From NCBI RefSeq assembly GCF_022808715.1, contig NZ_JAKZKX010000011.1, positions 39,726 through 103,725 of the forward strand: a stretch of DNA of 64,000 nucleotides, written 5' to 3'. Made by a program: the position numbers and the translations under genes. The notes below the pieces were generated by a model. It was not told the origin of the DNA, did no database searches, and saw only the letters and a program-made list of their open reading frames with translations. This stretch comes from Fundidesulfovibrio agrisoli (GTDB lineage: Bacteria; Desulfobacterota; Desulfovibrionia; Desulfovibrionales; Desulfovibrionaceae). This document shows, one piece after another, positions 8,406-17,414 of this stretch (the first letter of the stretch is position 1; each line of letters opens with the position of its first letter).

Positions 8406-8504
8406 GAGGGGATGGTCCTGGGGCTTTTCAATGCCTCGCCAACCAATTAAGATTACAAAAAGCAACGCCGTTGGTAAAGCGCGGCAAACCCACGAGGACC
8501 ATCC

Positions 8505-8987
8505 ATGCTGTTACGCGAACGCGCCTGGGACGTGATGCGCACCGACTTCATCACCATCCGCGAGAGCGACAGCCTGCGCGAAGGCGCGCTCAGGCTGCGC
8601 AAGGCCATGAAGGATCACCCCGAAAGGGCCTGCGCCGTGGTGCTCTCGGCCGACGGGGAGTTCAAGGGGGCGGTGACGGCCTGGTGGCTGCTGCTCTACA
8701 CCGAGCAGTGCGCCCTGGACGACTCCCTGAAGCTGACCCAGGGGCAGGATTTCGAGACCAAGTTCCGCACGGTGTGCCGCAAGTGCTTCTCCCGCAGGGC
8801 CGGGGAGGTGGTGGAGCGCGACCTGCCCGTGGTCAAGCCGCAGGACCCGCTGGCCGTGGTGCTGGAGTCCATGCTGTCCACCCGCAGGCGCTGGGCCGTG
8901 GTGCTGGAAGGCGGCAAGGTCTTGGGCGTGATCGCCGCCGAGGACGTGTTCATGCAGCTCGACTGGGAAGAACCCCAGGAGGGCTGA
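8505..8987 (+). CDS. CBS-domain protein
   Basis: 160 residues with two CBS motifs: MRTDFITIRESDSLREGALRL near the N-terminus and LPVVKPQDPLAVVLESML with AEDVFMQ at the C-terminus. CBS pairs sense adenine nucleotides or other ligands. Between them is CRKCFSRRAGEVV, a CxxC that could hold a metal or disulfide. No effector domain is attached. GAGGACC ribosome site before ATG 8505. Shares a bidirectional terminator with the HD-GYP gene. Confidence 0.8.
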   Translation: MLLRERAWDVMRTDFITIRESDSLREGALRLRKAMKDHPERACAVVLSADGEFKGAVTAWWLLLYTEQCALDDSLKLTQGQDFETKFRTVCRKCFSRRAGEVVERDLPVVKPQDPLAVVLESMLSTRRRWAVVLEGGKVLGVIAAEDVFMQLDWEEPQEG

Positions 8988-9033
8988 GCCGCAAAGTGGT
9001 TTCAAGGCCGCCCCCAAGGCCGTGGGGGCGGCG

Positions 9034-9082
9034 GAAAAAGCCCGGGCCGGGGATGTTTCCACATCCCCGGCCCGGGCTTTTG
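9034..9082. terminator. Bidirectional terminator
   Basis: AAAAAGCCCGGGCCGGGGATG pairs with CATCCCCGGCCCGGGCTTTT around a short loop, giving T-runs on both strands. It separates the convergent CBS and HD-GYP genes. Confidence 0.9.
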
Positions 9083-9107
9083 ATTCACAGGCAGGCTCGA
9101 CAGCTGG

Positions 9108-10121
9108 CTACATCTGCTTCGTGTTGATCAGGTAGGTGGCCAGCTGCTTGGTGAAGCGAGGGTCGTATTTCGGGTCACCGCCCAGGGCGGCGGCGGCAGC
9201 CTTGGGGGTCATGGCCTTGGCGTAGGGCCTCTCGGTTATCATGGCGCAATAGGAATCCGCCACGGCGGTCAGCAGGCCCGGCACGGAGAGGTCCGCGCCG
9301 GAGAGCTTCTGCGGGTAGCCCGAGCCGCCCAGGCGTTCGTGGTGCTGCAGCACGCACTGCTCCACCTCGGGGAAGCGCAGGTCCAGCTTGGCCAGCATCT
9401 CCATGCCCAGCAACGGGTGCTTGAGGATCTTCTGACGCTCCTCCGAGGTGATGGTCTGGGTCTTTTCGCGCAGGAAGGCGGGGATCTTGCTCATGCCCGC
9501 GTCGTGCAGGAACAGGCCCAGGGCCAGCCGGTCCAGGGCCTGGCGGCCCTTGGGGTCATGCTTGATGTCGGGCGCGGACTGCAGGAAGAGCTGCAGGCCC
9601 ACGAACCCGCAGTTCACCGAGTGGTTAGCCAGGGTGTGCTTGGGGTGCACCCGGCGCGAGATGGCCTTGCCCCGGTTGACGTCCTGCCAGAGATATTCGG
9701 TGAGCACCATGACGTCGGCCACGAGCTTGTCGGCCACGGCTTTCACGGGCTGCTCGATGAACTCCTCCATGCGCCGGGTGAGGGCGGCCTGGAAGATGTC
9801 GGCGGTTTCGCTCTCGGTGAGGTGCCGGTCCATGAGCACCAGGTCCAGCTGGTAGGAGATGTGCTTGACGTAGACGGCGTGGTCCGCCCGGGAGACGAAG
9901 ATGAGCCCGAGCTGGACCAGGTTCTCCAGCTCCTCCCCCATCTCCTTGCTCAGGCGCTCCCCTACCTTATAGAAAGGTACGAGCCGGATGACGTCCTCCT
10001 TGAGCCTGAAGATGTTCAGGGGAGGGCGGAACTTGTTGAAGCTGAGCAGAATGTCCGGGCTGATCTGGTAGTATTCCTCTTCCAGATCCTCCATTTCTTT
10101 GTTCAGGGGCTTCTCGCTCAT
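9108..10121 (-). CDS. HD-GYP domain protein (probable c-di-GMP phosphodiesterase)
   Basis: 337 residues. The C-terminal half contains the HD pair in LGLFLHDAGMSKIP, conserved HPLLGMEML, and the GYP signature HHERLGGSGYP, so it probably hydrolyses c-di-GMP. The N-terminal 150 residues are helical and unrecognised, a type common in Desulfovibrio (LSFNKFRPPLNIFRLKED). The start is uncertain: ATG 10121 and ATG 10160 are both in frame and neither has a strong ribosome site; 10121 fits the acidic N-terminus better. Confidence 0.85.
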   Translation of the reverse strand: MSEKPLNKEMEDLEEEYYQISPDILLSFNKFRPPLNIFRLKEDVIRLVPFYKVGERLSKEMGEELENLVQLGLIFVSRADHAVYVKHISYQLDLVLMDRHLTESETADIFQAALTRRMEEFIEQPVKAVADKLVADVMVLTEYLWQDVNRGKAISRRVHPKHTLANHSVNCGFVGLQLFLQSAPDIKHDPKGRQALDRLALGLFLHDAGMSKIPAFLREKTQTITSEERQKILKHPLLGMEMLAKLDLRFPEVEQCVLQHHERLGGSGYPQKLSGADLSVPGLLTAVADSYCAMITERPYAKAMTPKAAAAALGGDPKYDPRFTKQLATYLINTKQM

Positions 10122-10228
10122 GTGGATAGGGTGGGTTGAGGGTCGCCGCGCAAAATCCATCGGCTTGGCGGTACACGTACCCTGCCCGGAGCGCTATTAC
10201 AAGCATTACAACCGGTTTTGCGAAGGCA

Positions 10229-10284
10229 GGCGCCCCTCGAGCCTGGGCGGCTGCGGCCTGCGCCGCCCAGGCTCGAGTGGCGCC
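10229..10284. repeat. Long perfect hairpin upstream of mraZ region
   Basis: Arms of 22 bases pair at 21 positions (core CTCGAGCCTGGGCGG at 10236-10250 with its complement at 10263-10277) around a GC-rich loop. The apex differs from the hairpins at 1-70 and 52287-53116. It lies between the divergent HD-GYP gene and mraZ and may be part of a transcribed leader. Confidence 0.6.
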
Positions 10285-10289
10285 GCGGA

Positions 10290-10493
10290 GCCGCCATGGA
10301 ATCCTGGCCGAGTCGTCAGGGCTGGGCACCGCGTTTCCCGCCGGGAGGCCCGGAAGGGTTCCGGAAGCGCCGGCCGCCCGGCGCAGGCCTGTCCGAAGGG
10401 GTCAGGTGGTAAAATCAGGCCAAAGTGGGAGACGGCCCCTCCGGGTGGGAACCGCCGAAGGCCCCGTGTGACGCCCTCCGGGGCGTTTTTTTT
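10290..10493 (+). ncRNA. Candidate structured RNA ending at an orphan terminator
   Basis: No gene is found between 10122 and 10677. This stretch can fold (CCGAAGGGGTC near 10394 pairs with GGCCCCTCCGG near 10435, 10 of 11) and ends in a strong terminator at 10471-10493. No coding gene on the plus strand lies upstream to need that terminator, so an independent small RNA or an attenuated leader is implied. I could not match it to SRP RNA, 6S, RNase P, tmRNA or common riboswitches. The class is unknown. Confidence 0.35.
10471..10493 (+). terminator. Rho-independent terminator without an upstream gene
   Basis: ACGCCC, TCCG loop, GGGCGT, then eight Ts. About 185 bp before mraZ. Confidence 0.85.
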
Positions 10494-10601
10494 GGCCCGC
10501 TTACGGCCTCCTTTGGCGGCGAATCATTAAATATCGCGCGATGTTGAGGTGTTGCGATTGCTAGCAACACGAAGCAATGGTTTGAGAATTTTCCTTTTAA
10601 C

Positions 10602-10667
10602 TTGACATAAAGGTGGGATTGTTTGAGAGGCAAGTGGAAGAGAGTGGTAAAAAGTGGTGAGTTGTGT
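10602..10667 (+). promoter_or_regulatory. mraZ operator (GTGG repeats at 10-bp spacing) and promoter region
   Basis: GTGG/GTGT occurs at 10634, 10644, 10654 and 10664, exactly one helical turn apart, with a further GTGGG at 10613. MraZ proteins bind arrays of GTGG-type repeats upstream of their own gene, so autoregulation of the dcw cluster is expected. TTGACA at 10602-10607 is a possible -35; no good -10 sits at the normal distance. Confidence 0.75.
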
Positions 10668-10677
10668 GAGGGCCTGA

Positions 10678-11133
10678 ATGTTCAGAGGACACTCCGAACG
10701 AAATCTCGACCCCAAGGGGCGACTGATGCTGCCTCCCGATTACCGGGAGGAGGTCTTCAGGCATTCCCCCGAGGGCAGGCTCATGCTCACCAACTTCGAC
10801 GGCTGCGTGGTCGGCTACACCCTCCCGCAGTGGGCCTCCATCGAGGAGGGCTTCAAGCGCGTCAACGTGCTCAACACCACTCTGCGCAAAATCCAGCGTT
10901 TCATCATCGCCGGCGCGGTGGAGGTCGAGCTGGACAAGCAGGGCCGCATCCTCGTGCCGCCCTACTTACGCAGCTATGCCAAGCTCGACAAGGACTGCAT
11001 CCTGGCGGGCATGGTCGATAAATTCGAAATCTGGGACAAAGCCACCTTCGAGTCCATGCGCAAGGAGACCGAAGACAACCTCGACGCCGACCTGACGACC
11101 CTCGCGGAAGCCGGGTTCGAGCTGCATCTCTGA
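10678..11133 (+). CDS. mraZ: Transcriptional regulator MraZ
   Basis: 151 residues, full length. Two SpoVT/AbrB-like halves are visible, each with the family DxxGR: LDPKGRLMLPPDYR near the N-terminus and LDKQGRILVPPYLR near residue 88. MraZ forms rings and binds GTGG repeats; such an array lies just upstream (10634-10667). First gene of the dcw cluster, 15 bp before rsmH. Confidence 0.97.
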   Translation: MFRGHSERNLDPKGRLMLPPDYREEVFRHSPEGRLMLTNFDGCVVGYTLPQWASIEEGFKRVNVLNTTLRKIQRFIIAGAVEVELDKQGRILVPPYLRSYAKLDKDCILAGMVDKFEIWDKATFESMRKETEDNLDADLTTLAEAGFELHL

Positions 11134-11148
11134 TACCGGGGGGCCATC

Positions 11149-12114
11149 GTGGAACACGACCCCCGGCACGCCCCCGTCCTCGTGCGGGAGGTGTGCGATC
11201 TCCTGAACCTCCGTCCCGGGATGCGCGTCCTGGACGCCACCCTGGGGCTGGGCGGCCATTCCCTGGCCATGCTGGCCAGGACCGGAGGCGACGTGGAGAT
11301 TCTGGGGCTGGACCGCGACGAATCCGCCATCAGGCGCGCCAGCGAGAACCTGTCGGGCTACCCCGGCAAGGTCACGGCGCGGCAGATGCGCTTTTCGCAG
11401 TTCCCCCAGGCCCTGGATGAGCTCGGCTGGGACGGCGTGGACGCCGCCCTGGCCGACGTCGGCGTTTCGTCCCCCCAGTTGGACGAGGCCGAGCGCGGCT
11501 TCAGCTTCGTGGCGGACGGCCCGCTGGACATGCGCATGAGCGTGGCCGACGGCTCCGAGCCCGCCGCGAACATCGTGAACAAGTGGAATTTCGAGCGCCT
11601 GCGCGACCTCATCCGCGAATACGGCGAGGAGCCCCAGGCCGGGCGCATCGCCAGGGCCATCGAGGCCGAGCGCGCCAAGAAGCCCATCGAGACCACCCTG
11701 GAGCTGGCCAAGCTGGTGGAGCGGGCCTACCCCCCCAAGTGGCGGGCCAACGCGCGCAACCACCCGGCAACGCGCACCTTCCAGGCCCTGCGCATGGCCG
11801 TGAACCATGAACTCGACGAATTGAAGGATTTTCTGGACAGGATCGTGGACTCCCTGCATCCCGGCGGCCGTGTGGCCGTCATCTCCTTCCACTCCCTGGA
11901 AGACCGCCTGGTGAAACAGGCCTTCCGGCGCGAAGCCTCGAGCTGTTTGTGCCCGCCCCGCCAGCCGCTGTGCACCTGCGGCCACGCCCCACGTCTGCGC
12001 ATCCTGACCAAGAAGCCCCTCATGGCCTCCCCCGAGGAGGCCGCCGCCAACCCCAGGGCCCGTAGCGCCAAGCTGCGAGTGGCGGAAAAGCTGCCCGCCC
12101 CGGAGGCCAGGTGA
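11149..12114 (+). CDS. rsmH: 16S rRNA m4C1402 methyltransferase
   Basis: 321 residues. Opening HAPVLVREVCDLL, SAM motif VLDATLGLGGHS, and the family segment LADVGVSSPQLDEAERGFSF with PLDMRM are diagnostic of RsmH (MraW), which N4-methylates C1402 of 16S rRNA. The GTG start at 11149 directly precedes EHDPRHAPV; GGGGGG lies upstream. The stop overlaps the ftsL GTG start. Confidence 0.97.
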   Translation: MEHDPRHAPVLVREVCDLLNLRPGMRVLDATLGLGGHSLAMLARTGGDVEILGLDRDESAIRRASENLSGYPGKVTARQMRFSQFPQALDELGWDGVDAALADVGVSSPQLDEAERGFSFVADGPLDMRMSVADGSEPAANIVNKWNFERLRDLIREYGEEPQAGRIARAIEAERAKKPIETTLELAKLVERAYPPKWRANARNHPATRTFQALRMAVNHELDELKDFLDRIVDSLHPGGRVAVISFHSLEDRLVKQAFRREASSCLCPPRQPLCTCGHAPRLRILTKKPLMASPEEAAANPRARSAKLRVAEKLPAPEAR

Positions 12115-12566
12115 AGACCGGCGTCACCAAGGAATGGGCCATCACCATGGCCTTTTCGGTGCTCGTCTTCCTGGGGCTGGGGCTTGGCTTGACCTGGGTG
12201 AACATCGAGCGCGTGGACATGGCCTACGAGCTCAAGCGCCTCCAGACCGAGATCGTGGCCCAGGAGTCGCTCATCTCCAAGCTGGAGGTGGAGCGCAACA
12301 CCATGCTCACCCCGGAGCGGCTGCGCGTGCTGGCCACACAGTACGGCCTGACCCAGGCCCGCCCCGGACAGATCAGGCGCCTGGGCGCCGCCGGCGAGGA
12401 GATCGCCTCCCCGGTCATCAAGGCCGCGCCCCCGGCCCCGGAGAAGCCCGCCAAGAAGAAGCCCGAGGACTGCCCGCCCAACAAGGTGATGAAGAAGTCC
12501 CCCCGCAGCAAGGTGGCCGGACCCGCCGACGCCGGGCAGGACGCCAAGAGGAAGAAGAGCACGTGA
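12111..12566 (+). CDS. ftsL: Cell division protein FtsL-like
   Basis: 151 residues: one transmembrane helix (about 10-30, AFSVLVFLGLGLGLTWV), a coiled-coil periplasmic stretch (LKRLQTEIVAQESLISKLEVERN), then LTPERLRVLATQYGL typical of FtsL. The C-terminal Lys/Pro-rich tail of about 55 residues is longer than usual. Called from topology and position between rsmH and ftsI, since FtsL sequences diverge strongly. Overlaps both neighbours (GTGA). Confidence 0.85.
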   Translation: MKTGVTKEWAITMAFSVLVFLGLGLGLTWVNIERVDMAYELKRLQTEIVAQESLISKLEVERNTMLTPERLRVLATQYGLTQARPGQIRRLGAAGEEIASPVIKAAPPAPEKPAKKKPEDCPPNKVMKKSPRSKVAGPADAGQDAKRKKST

Positions 12567-14560
12567 GCCGCGCACAGAAACAGATACGCGACTTCAGCCG
12601 CATGCGACTCATGGTCGTGGGCGGTGTGTTCTTTTTGTTCTGGGCCAGCCTCTGGGTCCGGGCGGGCTTCCTGCAGATCGTGCAGGGGCCCCAACTGGCC
12701 GAGCAGGCCCTGCGCCAGCACATGGCCTCCGAGTACGACCGGGGCAAGCGCGGCGTCATCCTGGACCGCAACGGCCAGCTGCTGGCCAAGTCCGTGGAGT
12801 TCATGGCCGTCTCCGCCGTGCCCAAGGAGGTCAAGAACCCCGAGGAGGCGTCCAGCGCCCTGTCCAAGGTGTTCGGCGTCCCCCAGAAGGACATCCAGCG
12901 CAAGCTCACCAGCCACTCCAACTTCGTGTACCTGGCCCGCCGCGTGAACGACCGCGCCGCCGCCCAGGTCAAGGCCTTGAACATCCCCGGCGTGACCCTG
13001 GCCACGGAGTACGGGCGCTCCTACCCCAACAAGCAGATGGCCGGGCAGTTGCTGGGCTTCGTGGGCTACGACGACCAGGGCCTTGAAGGCCTGGAGAAAT
13101 ATTTCGAACCCATGCTGGCCGGGAAGAAGGCCAAGTACGTGGTGCAGCGCGACGCCTCGGGCCGCAGGCTCTACCTGGACGCCCAGGGCCGCGAGATGGC
13201 CAACGCCGACGGCTCGGACGTGCGCCTGACCATCGACGCCCAGATCCAGTTCTTCGCCGAGGAAGCCCTGGCCAAGGCCGTGGTGGACAACAAGGCCAAG
13301 GCGGGCACCTGCATCGTGGTGCACGTCAAGAGCGCCGAGATCCTGGCCTGGGCCAACTACCCCTTCTTCAACCCCAACGGCGGGTCCGACTCCGACCCCA
13401 AGGCCGCGCGCAACCGCCTGGCCCTGGACGTGCTGGAGCCCGGCTCCACCATGAAGCCCATCCTGATCGCGGCCGCATTGCAGGAGAAGGTGGTTCGCCC
13501 CGACACCACCTACAACTGCGAAAAAGGGCAGTGGAACTTCCAGAACATCGCCACCATCCGCGACACCCACCCCTACGACGTGCTGCCGGTGAACAAGATC
13601 CTGCGCTGGTCCTCCAACATCGGCGCGGCCAAGATCGGCATGGACTTGGGCGCTCCCAAGCTGCACGCCTACTTCGAGAAGGTGGGCTTCGGCCAGCCCA
13701 CGGGCCTGCCCCTGCCCGGCGAGGCCAAGGGCCTGCTGCGCCCCCTCTCGGCCTGGAGCAAGCTGGACCTGGCCACCAACTCCTTCGGCCAGGGCATCGG
13801 CGTCACCCCGGTGCAGCTGGCCCAGGCCTTCCACATCATCGCCAACAACGGGGTGCGCAAGCCCCTGCGCCTGGTGCTCGACCCCGTGCAGGACAGCGCC
13901 TACTGGCCCGAAACCCGCGTGTTCGACCCCCAGGTCGCCAGGACCGTGCAGCAGATGATGCGCGAGGTCGTGGAGGAGGAGAAGGGCACCGGCGTCAAGG
14001 CCCACATCGACGGCCTGGAGCTCGGCGGCAAGACCGGCACCGCCCAGAAGGCCAAGGCCACCGGCGGTTACGGCGACAAGTACCTGGCGGACTTCGTGGG
14101 CTTCATCCCCGCCGTGGACCCCGAGTACATGATCCTCGTCATGGTGGACGAACCCGAGCCCAACCATTATGGCGGCGTGGTCGCCGCGCCCGCCGTGCGG
14201 GAGGTGGCCATCAAGAGCCTCTCCTACCTGGGGCGCATGCCCGAATCCGTGAAGCTGGCCCAGGAGCAGCGCCCCGCAGCCCCGGCTCACGCCCAGGGAC
14301 CCACCGGCACGGCCCCCGACGTGGCCGAGGTGCTGGGAGTGGCCTTCCCGCCCATGAACCTTTCGGTCAACGGCGCGGAGGTGCCCAACCTGGTGGGCCT
14401 GCCGCTGCGCAAGGCCTCCGAGATCCTGGCATCCAAGGGCGTTGTGCCCTCGCTCAAGGGCAGCGGCCTGGTGGTGGGCAAGCAGAACCCCGCGGCCGGG
14501 ACACCCTGGAACGCGGTCGAAAAAGAACCTTTCACCCTCTGGCTGGCCAAGGCATCCTGA
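12563..14560 (+). CDS. ftsI: Septal peptidoglycan transpeptidase FtsI (class B PBP) with PASTA domain
   Basis: 665 residues. N-terminal transmembrane helix, PBP dimerization domain with RGVILDRNGQLLA, then the transpeptidase with SxxK (EPGSTMKP), SxN (WSSNIG) and KTG (GGKTGTAQ). A single PASTA domain ends the protein (VPNLVGLPLRKASEIL), making it resemble the SpoVD/PBP2x type. It crosslinks septal peptidoglycan with FtsW. The GTG at 12563 overlaps the ftsL stop and has GAGGAAG upstream; a much longer frame into ftsL is an artefact. Confidence 0.96.
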   Translation: MSRAQKQIRDFSRMRLMVVGGVFFLFWASLWVRAGFLQIVQGPQLAEQALRQHMASEYDRGKRGVILDRNGQLLAKSVEFMAVSAVPKEVKNPEEASSALSKVFGVPQKDIQRKLTSHSNFVYLARRVNDRAAAQVKALNIPGVTLATEYGRSYPNKQMAGQLLGFVGYDDQGLEGLEKYFEPMLAGKKAKYVVQRDASGRRLYLDAQGREMANADGSDVRLTIDAQIQFFAEEALAKAVVDNKAKAGTCIVVHVKSAEILAWANYPFFNPNGGSDSDPKAARNRLALDVLEPGSTMKPILIAAALQEKVVRPDTTYNCEKGQWNFQNIATIRDTHPYDVLPVNKILRWSSNIGAAKIGMDLGAPKLHAYFEKVGFGQPTGLPLPGEAKGLLRPLSAWSKLDLATNSFGQGIGVTPVQLAQAFHIIANNGVRKPLRLVLDPVQDSAYWPETRVFDPQVARTVQQMMREVVEEEKGTGVKAHIDGLELGGKTGTAQKAKATGGYGDKYLADFVGFIPAVDPEYMILVMVDEPEPNHYGGVVAAPAVREVAIKSLSYLGRMPESVKLAQEQRPAAPAHAQGPTGTAPDVAEVLGVAFPPMNLSVNGAEVPNLVGLPLRKASEILASKGVVPSLKGSGLVVGKQNPAAGTPWNAVEKEPFTLWLAKAS

Positions 14561-14562
14561 CA

Positions 14563-16020
14563 ATGAGCTTCACAGACAAGCCCGAAACCGCCGCCTGGGC
14601 GGACCTCCTGAACCGCGTGGCCGCGGGGCTGCCCATCCGCACGGACTCGCGCCTTGTCGAGCCCGGCGACGTGTTCGTGGCCGTGCCCGGCGCGGCGCAG
14701 GACGGCGCCCAGTTCGTGCCCATGGCCGTGGAGAAGGGCGCGGGCTACGTGGTGGCCGCTTCAAGCGATAGTTTCCCTGCTGACGCGCGGGCCGAGCTGG
14801 TGCTCACCGACGACCCCCGCCGGGCCCTGGGCCAGCTCGCGGCCGCCTCCAACGGCACCGCCACGCTGCCCTTCCCCCTGGTGGGCGTCACCGGCACCAA
14901 CGGCAAGACCACCATCGCCTACCTGGTGGAGCACGTGATGGCCTCGGCGGGCGGCAAGCCCGGCGTGCTCTCCACCGTGGAATACCGCTGGCCGGGCGAG
15001 TCCGTGCCCGCCAACCTGACCACCCCCGGCTGCCTGGCCATCCACTCCATGCTTGGCCGCATGGTCCGCGCGGGCGTCACCGGCGCGGTGATGGAGGCCT
15101 CCAGCCACGCCCTGGACCAGGGCCGCCTGGAAGGCCTGACCTTCGACGCCGCCGCCCTGACCAACGTGACCCAGGACCACCTGGACTACCACCGGAACAT
15201 GGAGACCTATTACAGGGCCAAGCGCAGGCTCTTCGAGGCCTACCTCAAGAATTCCACCGGGGCGGTGCTCAACGGCGACGACCCCTACGGCCGCAGGATG
15301 CTGGAGAGCATGCCCGACGCCCTGGGCTACGGCCTGGGCGAGCAGGGCGCCGCGAAGCGCTGGCTGCAGGGCGTCATCCTCTCCAACACGGCCCAGGGCA
15401 TGGAGCTGGAGATGCGCTACGACGGCGGCTCCTGGCGCTTCGCCACCCCCCTGGCCGGGGCGCACAACGCCGCCAACCTGCTGGCCGCCCAGGGCGCGTG
15501 CCTGGCCATCGGCTTCACCCCGGAGCAGCTCCTGAGCCTGGCTACCTGCCAGGGCGCGCCGGGCAGGCTGGAGCGGGTGCCCAACTGCCGGGGCCTCAAC
15601 GTCTACGTGGACTACGCCCACACCCCCGACGCCCTGGTCAACGTGCTTAAGGCCCTGCGCAAGCTCGACTTCGGCAAGATCGTCACCGTGTTCGGCTGCG
15701 GCGGCGACCGCGACCGCACCAAGCGCCCGCTCATGGCCAAGGCCGTGGCGGACTGGTCGGACGTGGCCGTGCTCACCTCGGACAACCCGCGCCACGAAGA
15801 CCCCCAGGCCATCATGGACGACGCCATGCCCGGCCTGGCCGGGGCCAGGCAGGTCATCGCCCACCCGGACCGCCGCCAGGCCATCGCCATGGCCCTGGAG
15901 CTGCTCACCCCGGCGGACGCCCTGCTCATCGCGGGCAAGGGCCACGAGACCTACCAGCAGATCGGCGACGTGAAGCACCCCTTCAACGACGTGGAAGTGG
16001 TCAAGGAGCTTCTGGCATGA
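14563..16020 (+). CDS. murE: UDP-MurNAc-tripeptide synthetase (meso-DAP adding)
   Basis: 485 residues. ATP loop GVTGTNGKTT, family segment TQDHLDYH, and the DNPR motif (TSDNPRHEDPQ), which marks addition of meso-diaminopimelate rather than lysine. This predicts a Gram-negative DAP-type wall. Two bases after ftsI and overlapping murF. Confidence 0.97.
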   Translation: MSFTDKPETAAWADLLNRVAAGLPIRTDSRLVEPGDVFVAVPGAAQDGAQFVPMAVEKGAGYVVAASSDSFPADARAELVLTDDPRRALGQLAAASNGTATLPFPLVGVTGTNGKTTIAYLVEHVMASAGGKPGVLSTVEYRWPGESVPANLTTPGCLAIHSMLGRMVRAGVTGAVMEASSHALDQGRLEGLTFDAAALTNVTQDHLDYHRNMETYYRAKRRLFEAYLKNSTGAVLNGDDPYGRRMLESMPDALGYGLGEQGAAKRWLQGVILSNTAQGMELEMRYDGGSWRFATPLAGAHNAANLLAAQGACLAIGFTPEQLLSLATCQGAPGRLERVPNCRGLNVYVDYAHTPDALVNVLKALRKLDFGKIVTVFGCGGDRDRTKRPLMAKAVADWSDVAVLTSDNPRHEDPQAIMDDAMPGLAGARQVIAHPDRRQAIAMALELLTPADALLIAGKGHETYQQIGDVKHPFNDVEVVKELLA

Positions 16021-17414
16021 AGCTCGCCCTGGGCGAAATCATGGCCGCCGTGCAGGCCGAGGCCGACATCCGCCCCTTCGCGGGCGCCGTGTGCGACCTC
16101 GTGACCAGCGACAGCCGCCAGGCGCGCCCCGGCGCGCTGTTCTGCTGCCTCAAGGGCGAACGCGCTGACGGCCACGACTTCGCGGCCCAGGCCGTGGAGC
16201 GGGGCGCTGGCGCGCTGCTGGCCTCCCGCCCGCTGCCCGAGGTCGAGGGCAGGGCGACCGTGCTCCAGGTGCCCGACGTGCTGGTGGCCATGGGCCTGCT
16301 GGCCCGGCACTGGCGCAGGCGCACCCGCGCCGTGGTGGCCGCGCTCTCGGGCTCGGCGGGCAAGACCACCGCCAAGGAGATGCTGGCCTCCATCGCCGCG
16401 CGCATGGCCGCCTCCATCAAGAATCCAGGCAATTTCAACAACCAGCTGGGCCTGCCGCTCTCCATGCTGGCCGCCGAAGAGGAGCACCGCCTCTGGGTGC
16501 TGGAGCTGGGCATCAGCCGCCCCGGCGACATGGAGGAGCTCGGGGCCATCTGCGAGCCCGACGTGGCCGTGGTGCACAACATCGGCCCCGCCCACCTGGA
16601 AGGCCTGGGCAGCATCGAGGGCGTGGGCCGGGCCAAGGCCGCGCTGTTCCACTTCCTGCGCCCCGGCGGGGTGGCCCTGGCCAACCGCGACTACCCCGAG
16701 CTGTGGGCCGCCGCCAGGGAGATCCGCCCGGACGTGCAGGCCATGTCCACCAGGGACCGCGAGGCCCCCTACTATTGTTCCTTCACCGGCTGCGGCCCGG
16801 ACGGGCGCGGCCTGTACCGCCTGAACCTGCAGGGCCTCAAGCTTGAAGTGGCGCTCTCCTGCCACGGCGGCCACCTGGCCGAGAACGTGCTGGCCGCCGC
16901 GGCAGCCGCCAGCGTGCTGGGCGCGGACGCCCGGCAGATCGCCGAGGGGCTGGCCGCGGCAGAGCTGCCCGGCCGCCGCTTCGACGTGAGCCGCATGGGC
17001 GGGCTTGCCGTCATCGACGACACCTACAACGCCAACCCCCTGTCCATGGCGGCGGCCATCGAGTCCGCCAGGGCCCTGGCCGGGGGCGGCCCGCTGGTGC
17101 TGGTGCTCGGCGAGATGGGCGAGCTGGGCCCCGAGGCCGACCAGGCCCACCAGGCCCTGGGCGAGTGCATCGCCAGGGGCGGCTGCGACCTGCTGGTGTT
17201 CAAGGGCGGCGCAGCCGGGCACGTGGAGCGCGGCCTGCGCTCGGCCGGCTACACCGGGCGCTTCGTGCCGGTGGAGACTGCGGAAGAATTCGAGGGCGTA
17301 GCCCGCGACATGGATATCGACGAGGGAGCCGTGCTCTTCAAGGGCTCGCGCTCCCAGCGCATGGAGGAGTTCTTGGAGCGTTTTCTTGCAACACGCGCGG
17401 GAGAGAGCAAGTGA
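16017..17414 (+). CDS. murF: UDP-MurNAc-tripeptide D-Ala-D-Ala ligase
   Basis: 465 residues. P-loop [22 protein letters not shown] and [12 protein letters not shown] are family motifs; [11 protein letters not shown] lies in the C-terminal domain. Adds D-Ala-D-Ala to the tripeptide. Its D-Ala-D-Ala supplier, ddl, is not in this cluster. ATGA overlap with murE, GTGA overlap with mraY. Confidence 0.97.
   Translation: MKLALGEIMAAVQAEADIRPFAGAVCDLVTSDSRQARPGALFCCLKGERADGHDFAAQAVERGAGALLASRPLPEVEGRATVLQVPDVLVAMGLLARHWRRRTRAVVAALSGSAGKTTAKEMLASIAARMAASIKNPGNFNNQLGLPLSMLAAEEEHRLWVLELGISRPGDMEELGAICEPDVAVVHNIGPAHLEGLGSIEGVGRAKAALFHFLRPGGVALANRDYPELWAAAREIRPDVQAMSTRDREAPYYCSFTGCGPDGRGLYRLNLQGLKLEVALSCHGGHLAENVLAAAAAASVLGADARQIAEGLAAAELPGRRFDVSRMGGLAVIDDTYNANPLSMAAAIESARALAGGGPLVLVLGEMGELGPEADQAHQALGECIARGGCDLLVFKGGAAGHVERGLRSAGYTGRFVPVETAEEFEGVARDMDIDEGAVLFKGSRSQRMEEFLERFLATRAGESK

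Noticed and set aside
8406-8465. Upstream TTG start of cheD
   Set aside because: Adds residues not found in the family; GTG 8405 has a ribosome site and the family-typical N-terminus.
10290-10493. Glycine, c-di-GMP, ZTP or cobalamin riboswitch, SRP or 6S RNA
   Set aside because: Short resemblances (for example CCGCCGAAGG) but the defining conserved segments of each class are missing.
12224-14563. Long minus-strand open frame opposite ftsI, and many like it across the dcw cluster
   Set aside because: High-GC antisense shadow: His/Gly/Val-rich composition, no motifs, lies entirely over clear genes.
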